A DNA stretch of 9,442 nt from Melioribacteraceae bacterium (GTDB taxonomy: Bacteria; Bacteroidota; Ignavibacteria; Ignavibacteriales; Melioribacteraceae), in assembly GCA_015486905.1 (NCBI GenBank), contig WFQV01000110.1, positions 1-9,442 on the forward strand, in the 5' to 3' direction. The position numbers and the translations under genes are program-made. Position 1 is the first letter of the stretch. Every line of letters starts with the position of its first letter. Positions 7,023 through 9,442 of the stretch are shown here, one piece after another. The notes under the pieces were generated by a model. It ran no database searches. It was not told the origin of the DNA and worked only from the letters and a program-made list of their open reading frames with translations.

Positions 7023-8165
7023 TTAATATACTCCGCGTTTTTTAATAATGTGTCTCGCAATAATTCCTTTTTGAATTTCGTTTGTGCCTTCAAAGATTCT
7101 GTTGATTCTTGCATCTCGGTAAAATCTCTCTATTGGAAGTTCTTTCGAAAAGCCCATTCCGCCGTGAATTTGCATCGCCATATCTGCAATTTTACCTAAA
7201 GACTCCGAGCAGTAATATTTAACTATTGCCGCCTCGCGCGTAACGTCTTTCCCTTGTTCATACATTGTCGCTGTACGGTAAACAATAGATTCCATATTGT
7301 AAATCAACGTAGTCATTTCGGCTAACATAAATTGAACCGCTTGGAATTTGCTGATTGTTTGACCGAACTGTTTCCTTTCTCTCGCAAATTCGGTTGAAAT
7401 TTGAAGCAGTTCTTTGGAAGCTCCGAGGCACGCGGCTCCAAGTCCCAAACGCCCTGCGTCCAATGTACGCATTGCAATTAAAAATCCGCGCCCGTCCCTG
7501 CCAAGCAAATTCTCTTTGGGAACTCGAACATCTTCCAAAGTTATTTGGTTGGTCATGCTGCCTTTAATTCCCATTTTCTTTTCAGGGGGGCCGGGCATAA
7601 ATCCCGGTTGATCTGTTTCAACAACAAAAGCAGATATGCCTTTGGGTGTACGAGCAAATAGTGAAACGATGTCCGCAATTGCACCGTTAGTAATCCAAAG
7701 TTTTTCACCGTTAATCACCCATTCGTCTCCGTCAAGTTCCGCCTTCGTTTTAATGTGGAAAGCATCCGAACCGGCGCTCGCTTCGGTTAATGCAAACGCA
7801 GCAATCTTTTCCCCTGCTGCCAAAGGCGGTATGAACTTTTGCTTTTGCTCTTCCGAACCGCCGATAAAAATAGCATTTGTGCCGATTGATTGATGTGCGC
7901 CGATGAACGTTGCGGTTGAAAGGCATGCCCGGGAAATTTCTTCCTGAACAATACAGTAGCCTAATTCACCGAAACCCCCGCCACCGTATTCTTCCGGGAA
8001 AGCAACACCGAGAAGCCCAAGCTCGGCAATTTTTTTACGTAATTCATCGGGAATTTTTTCTTCCTCGTCAATCTTGTCGGCAATGGGTTTTATTTCATTG
8101 TTAACAAAATCCCTCACCATATCGCGCAGCATACGCTGCTCATCGTTAAAAGTTAATTCGAACAT
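7023..8165 (-). CDS. Acyl-CoA dehydrogenase (short/medium-chain type)
   Basis: This 380-residue flavoenzyme introduces a trans double bond between C2 and C3 of an acyl-CoA, passing electrons to electron-transfer flavoprotein in fatty-acid or branched-chain acid oxidation. The alpha-helical N-terminal domain starts MFELTFNDEQRMLRD. The central beta domain has the FAD/substrate motif FALTEASAGSDA followed by WITNG. The C-terminal domain has RKQFGQTISKFQAVQF, then QIHGGMGFSKELPIERFYRD and IFEGTNEIQ. The Glu of FEGT (about residue 359) is where the catalytic base sits in short- and medium-chain enzymes. The frame can be read 26 codons further upstream to 8243, but that would overlap the preceding gene. 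The start at 8165 matches the family's usual 380 residues and has an AGG-containing site 6 nt upstream. It lies 10 bp after the enoyl-reductase-like gene and 15 bp before the thioredoxin. Butyryl-CoA-dehydrogenase-like specificity is possible but not shown. Confidence 0.96.
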   Translation of the reverse strand: MFELTFNDEQRMLRDMVRDFVNNEIKPIADKIDEEEKIPDELRKKIAELGLLGVAFPEEYGGGGFGELGYCIVQEEISRACLSTATFIGAHQSIGTNAIFIGGSEEQKQKFIPPLAAGEKIAAFALTEASAGSDAFHIKTKAELDGDEWVINGEKLWITNGAIADIVSLFARTPKGISAFVVETDQPGFMPGPPEKKMGIKGSMTNQITLEDVRVPKENLLGRDGRGFLIAMRTLDAGRLGLGAACLGASKELLQISTEFARERKQFGQTISKFQAVQFMLAEMTTLIYNMESIVYRTATMYEQGKDVTREAAIVKYYCSESLGKIADMAMQIHGGMGFSKELPIERFYRDARINRIFEGTNEIQKGIIARHIIKKRGVY

Positions 8166-8175
8166 TTTAAACCTG

Positions 8176-9006
8176 CTATTTTTTGACCAATAAATTAATT
8201 TCTTCCTCGCCGGTGTAATTTGAAATGTACTCGCCTCCGTCAACTCCGATTACGTTACCTGAAATCCAATCTGCTTCGGGACGCGAGAGCAGGGAGATTG
8301 CATTTGCAACATCTTCAGGTGTGGTTAATCTTCCACCCGGATTTTTGCTTCTTGCAAATTTCAGCATTAAATCGTTGCCGGGAATTCTACGCAAAGCGGG
8401 AGTGTCAGTAACGCCCGCCATTATTGCATTTGCCGTAATCCCCATTTTACCTAACTCAAAAGCAAGTTGGCGGATGTGTGATTCAAGCGCCGCTTTGGCA
8501 GCGGAAATTGCTCCGTAAGTAGGGAACGTAGCATGCGAACCGGCACTGGTTAAGGCAAAAATGCGTCCTTGCTTCGCAAATAAATTCCGTTCGATTAATC
8601 CCTGCGTCCAATAGACAAGGCTGTGAGCCATTACATCCAACGTCATTTGCATTTGAGCACGAGTAACTCTTTTACTCGGATTTTCAGCGATGTACGGTTT
8701 TAACGTTCCAAACGCCAATGAATGTACAAGTATATAAACATAAGGATGTTCCTTTGTGGCAAACCTTTCTTTTATTTCATCAAGAATGTCATCCCTCTTA
8801 ATAGGGTCGGCAGCATTTGCATTGAAAAACACCGCTCTGTTACCTGTTCCCTCTATTTTCTTTTTAATTTTTTCAACGTTAGGCATATTTATTTGGCGGT
8901 CCAAATGAACGCCCAGAATACAATAGCCGTCTTGCGCAAGCCTTACTGCTGTTGCGCCTCCGAACCCCGAAGAAGCTCCCAAAATCAAAGCCCATTTCTT
9001 TTGCAT
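8176..9006 (-). CDS. Enoyl-ACP reductase-like short-chain dehydrogenase (FabL/FabI type)
   Basis: This NAD(P)H-dependent Rossmann-fold enzyme has 276 residues from this start; the numbering below counts from the upstream ATG at 9021. The cofactor loop is GASSGFGG (residues 15-22). The active-site region has Tyr169 and Lys176 separated by six residues (YGAISAAK). Classical SDRs use Y-x3-K; Y-x6-K is the signature of FabI and FabL enoyl-ACP reductases, and the cofactor loop is closer to FabL. LVHSLAFG, GGRLTTPEDVA and a C-terminal IGVDGGEYI also fit. It probably reduces enoyl-ACP in the last step of fatty-acid elongation, though a 2,4-dienoyl-CoA reductase-like role is possible. I chose 9006: it gives the short N-terminus usual before the loop and has a GGGGA site 8-9 nt upstream. 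The ATG at 9021 has no Shine-Dalgarno and would sit only about 15 nt from the predicted transcription start. It is the first gene of the cluster, with the dehydrogenase 10 bp downstream. Confidence 0.9.
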   Translation of the reverse strand: MQKKWALILGASSGFGGATAVRLAQDGYCILGVHLDRQINMPNVEKIKKKIEGTGNRAVFFNANAADPIKRDDILDEIKERFATKEHPYVYILVHSLAFGTLKPYIAENPSKRVTRAQMQMTLDVMAHSLVYWTQGLIERNLFAKQGRIFALTSAGSHATFPTYGAISAAKAALESHIRQLAFELGKMGITANAIMAGVTDTPALRRIPGNDLMLKFARSKNPGGRLTTPEDVANAISLLSRPEADWISGNVIGVDGGEYISNYTGEEEINLLVKK

Positions 9007-9041
9007 TTGATATTTCCCCATTCATTTAAAAATTAGTGCGT

Positions 9042-9073
9042 CAAAATTATTAAATAATACTAAAGAATTCAAC
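9042..9073 (-). promoter_or_regulatory. Candidate Bacteroidota-type promoter for the enoyl-reductase operon
   Basis: On the minus strand GTTG (9070-9073) lies 20 nt before TAATTTTG (9042-9049). The second element is a perfect match to the TAnnTTTG -7 box and the first matches three of four bases of the TTTG -33 box, with a spacing inside the usual range. Transcription would begin near 9036, giving a leader of about 30 nt to the ATG at 9006. This is consensus matching in AT-rich DNA, so confidence is moderate. Confidence 0.45.
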
Positions 9074-9085
9074 TGTAGAGGTAAT

Positions 9086-9179
9086 CATAGAACACGAATG
9101 ACACGGATTGTTGCGGGATTTTCACGGAAGGAATTGGACGCAGATTTTCATGACGAATTATGATTTTCGCGGATTGGAC
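9086..9179. repeat. Degenerate direct-repeat block (GATTTTC[AG]YG words)
   Basis: The 12-mer GATTTTCACGGA (9117-9128) recurs as GATTTTCATGAC (9143-9154) and GATTTTCGCGGA (9162-9173). ATTGGAC occurs at 9133-9139 and 9173-9179, and the sequence ACACGAATGACACGGATT opens the block. Read on the minus strand, it is a chain of similar words of the type TCCGYGAAAATC. It codes for nothing I can support. I believe similar strings occur in intergenic DNA of related genomes, but that is memory, not shown here. Confidence 0.5.
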
Positions 9180-9232
9180 AATTAAAAATTAGAAAGTCAA
9201 AATTAAAAAGTAAAAATTTGCTGTTATCCGAT

Positions 9233-9269
9233 ATCCACCCATCCAATCATCCACTCATCCAATCATCCC
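9233..9269. repeat. 8-bp tandem repeat, ATCCANYC, about 4.6 copies
   Basis: Four consecutive 8-mers are ATCCACCC, ATCCAATC, ATCCACTC and ATCCAATC, followed by a partial ATCCC. The period is exactly 8 bp, with variation only in positions 6-7. It lies in non-coding DNA upstream of the enoyl-reductase operon, and 8 bp is not a multiple of three, so it is not a coding repeat. Confidence 0.8.
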
Positions 9270-9284
9270 TTTGTCCCATTGAAT

Positions 9285-9327
9285 TTCTAAACTTCTAAAC
9301 CGCCGAAGGCAAACTAAACTTCTAAAC
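9285..9327. repeat. 8-bp repeat TTCTAAAC, three exact copies around a GCCGAAGGC core
   Basis: TTCTAAAC occurs at 9285-9292, 9293-9300 and 9320-9327, with a partial CTAAAC copy at 9314-9319. Between the second and third copies lies GCCGAAGGC, a 3-bp inverted repeat. The unit is unrelated in sequence to the neighbouring ATCCANYC repeat but has the same 8-bp period. Confidence 0.7.
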
Positions 9328-9442
9328 GAAAATCCAACAAATGATGATTGACGAGTACTCGAATGATGTAAAACTCCTTACGTCTTGCTTCTCGCGTCTG
9401 GCGATTGACGTGTGATAGAAAGCAGATTCAATGGAACACGGA
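9328..9442. other. Non-coding right edge with a palindrome and repeated GATTGACG
   Basis: No gene is visible here. The perfect 10-bp palindrome CGAGTACTCG lies at 9352-9361. GATTGACG occurs at 9346-9353 and 9403-9410. The window ends in AACACGGA, which resembles the start of the degenerate block at 9091, so a further copy of the repeat mosaic may begin just outside the window. Confidence 0.4.

Noticed and set aside
6669..7026. Plus-strand ORFs of 87 and 101 codons opposite the thioredoxin
   Set aside because: They mirror the thioredoxin coding strand and show no independent family signature.
8166..8243. 26-codon N-terminal extension of the acyl-CoA dehydrogenase
   Set aside because: It overlaps the end of the enoyl-reductase gene, lacks family similarity, and the start at 8165 gives the normal 380-residue length.
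9233..9327. CRISPR array
   Set aside because: Units are 8 bp with no unique spacers and no 21-40 bp repeats; simple tandem repeats explain the pattern.

Overview
The window looks like a piece of a Bacteroidota/Ignavibacteria-type (FCB group) chromosome. The support is a TonB-dependent receptor with an N-terminal carboxypeptidase-regulatory-like domain, a lipoprotein with DUF4397-like character, and a large secreted protein of the kind often seen in Ignavibacteria and related uncultured phyla. In addition, one promoter-like site resembles the Bacteroidota -33/-7 consensus. The phylum assignment is an inference from protein style, not from a marker gene.

Every supported gene is on the minus strand, in two apparent transcription units. 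Read in the direction of transcription (right to left), the first is a metabolic cluster: a short-chain dehydrogenase with the Y-x6-K signature of FabI/FabL enoyl-ACP reductases (8176-9006), an acyl-CoA dehydrogenase (7023-8165) and a thioredoxin (6681-7007). The intergenic gaps are 10 and 15 bp. Upstream of it lies about 400 bp of gene-free DNA built from several families of short, degenerate repeats (9086-9410), with a plausible promoter next to the first gene.

An AT-rich gap of about 670 bp (6010-6680) follows. It has weak promoter candidates and one small GC-rich hairpin, but no convincing gene.

The second unit is an envelope module. It starts with a previously uncalled 35-codon ORF with a strong Shine-Dalgarno (5902-6009), whose stop codon touches the Shine-Dalgarno of the next gene. 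That gene encodes a 247-residue lipoprotein (5149-5892). A 994-residue TonB-dependent outer-membrane receptor (2139-5123) follows, and then a secreted, fibronectin-III-like protein of at least 699 residues that runs off the left edge (1-2098). The 25 and 40 bp gaps suggest one operon. The likely logic is an outer-membrane import or surface-assembly complex: TonB receptor, an accessory lipoprotein, and a large exported partner. No SusD homologue is visible, so this is not a standard SusCD pair, and the substrate cannot be read from the sequence.

The most notable items are the coupled small ORF with its internal hairpin, the non-SusD receptor module, and the mosaic of short-word repeats at the right end.
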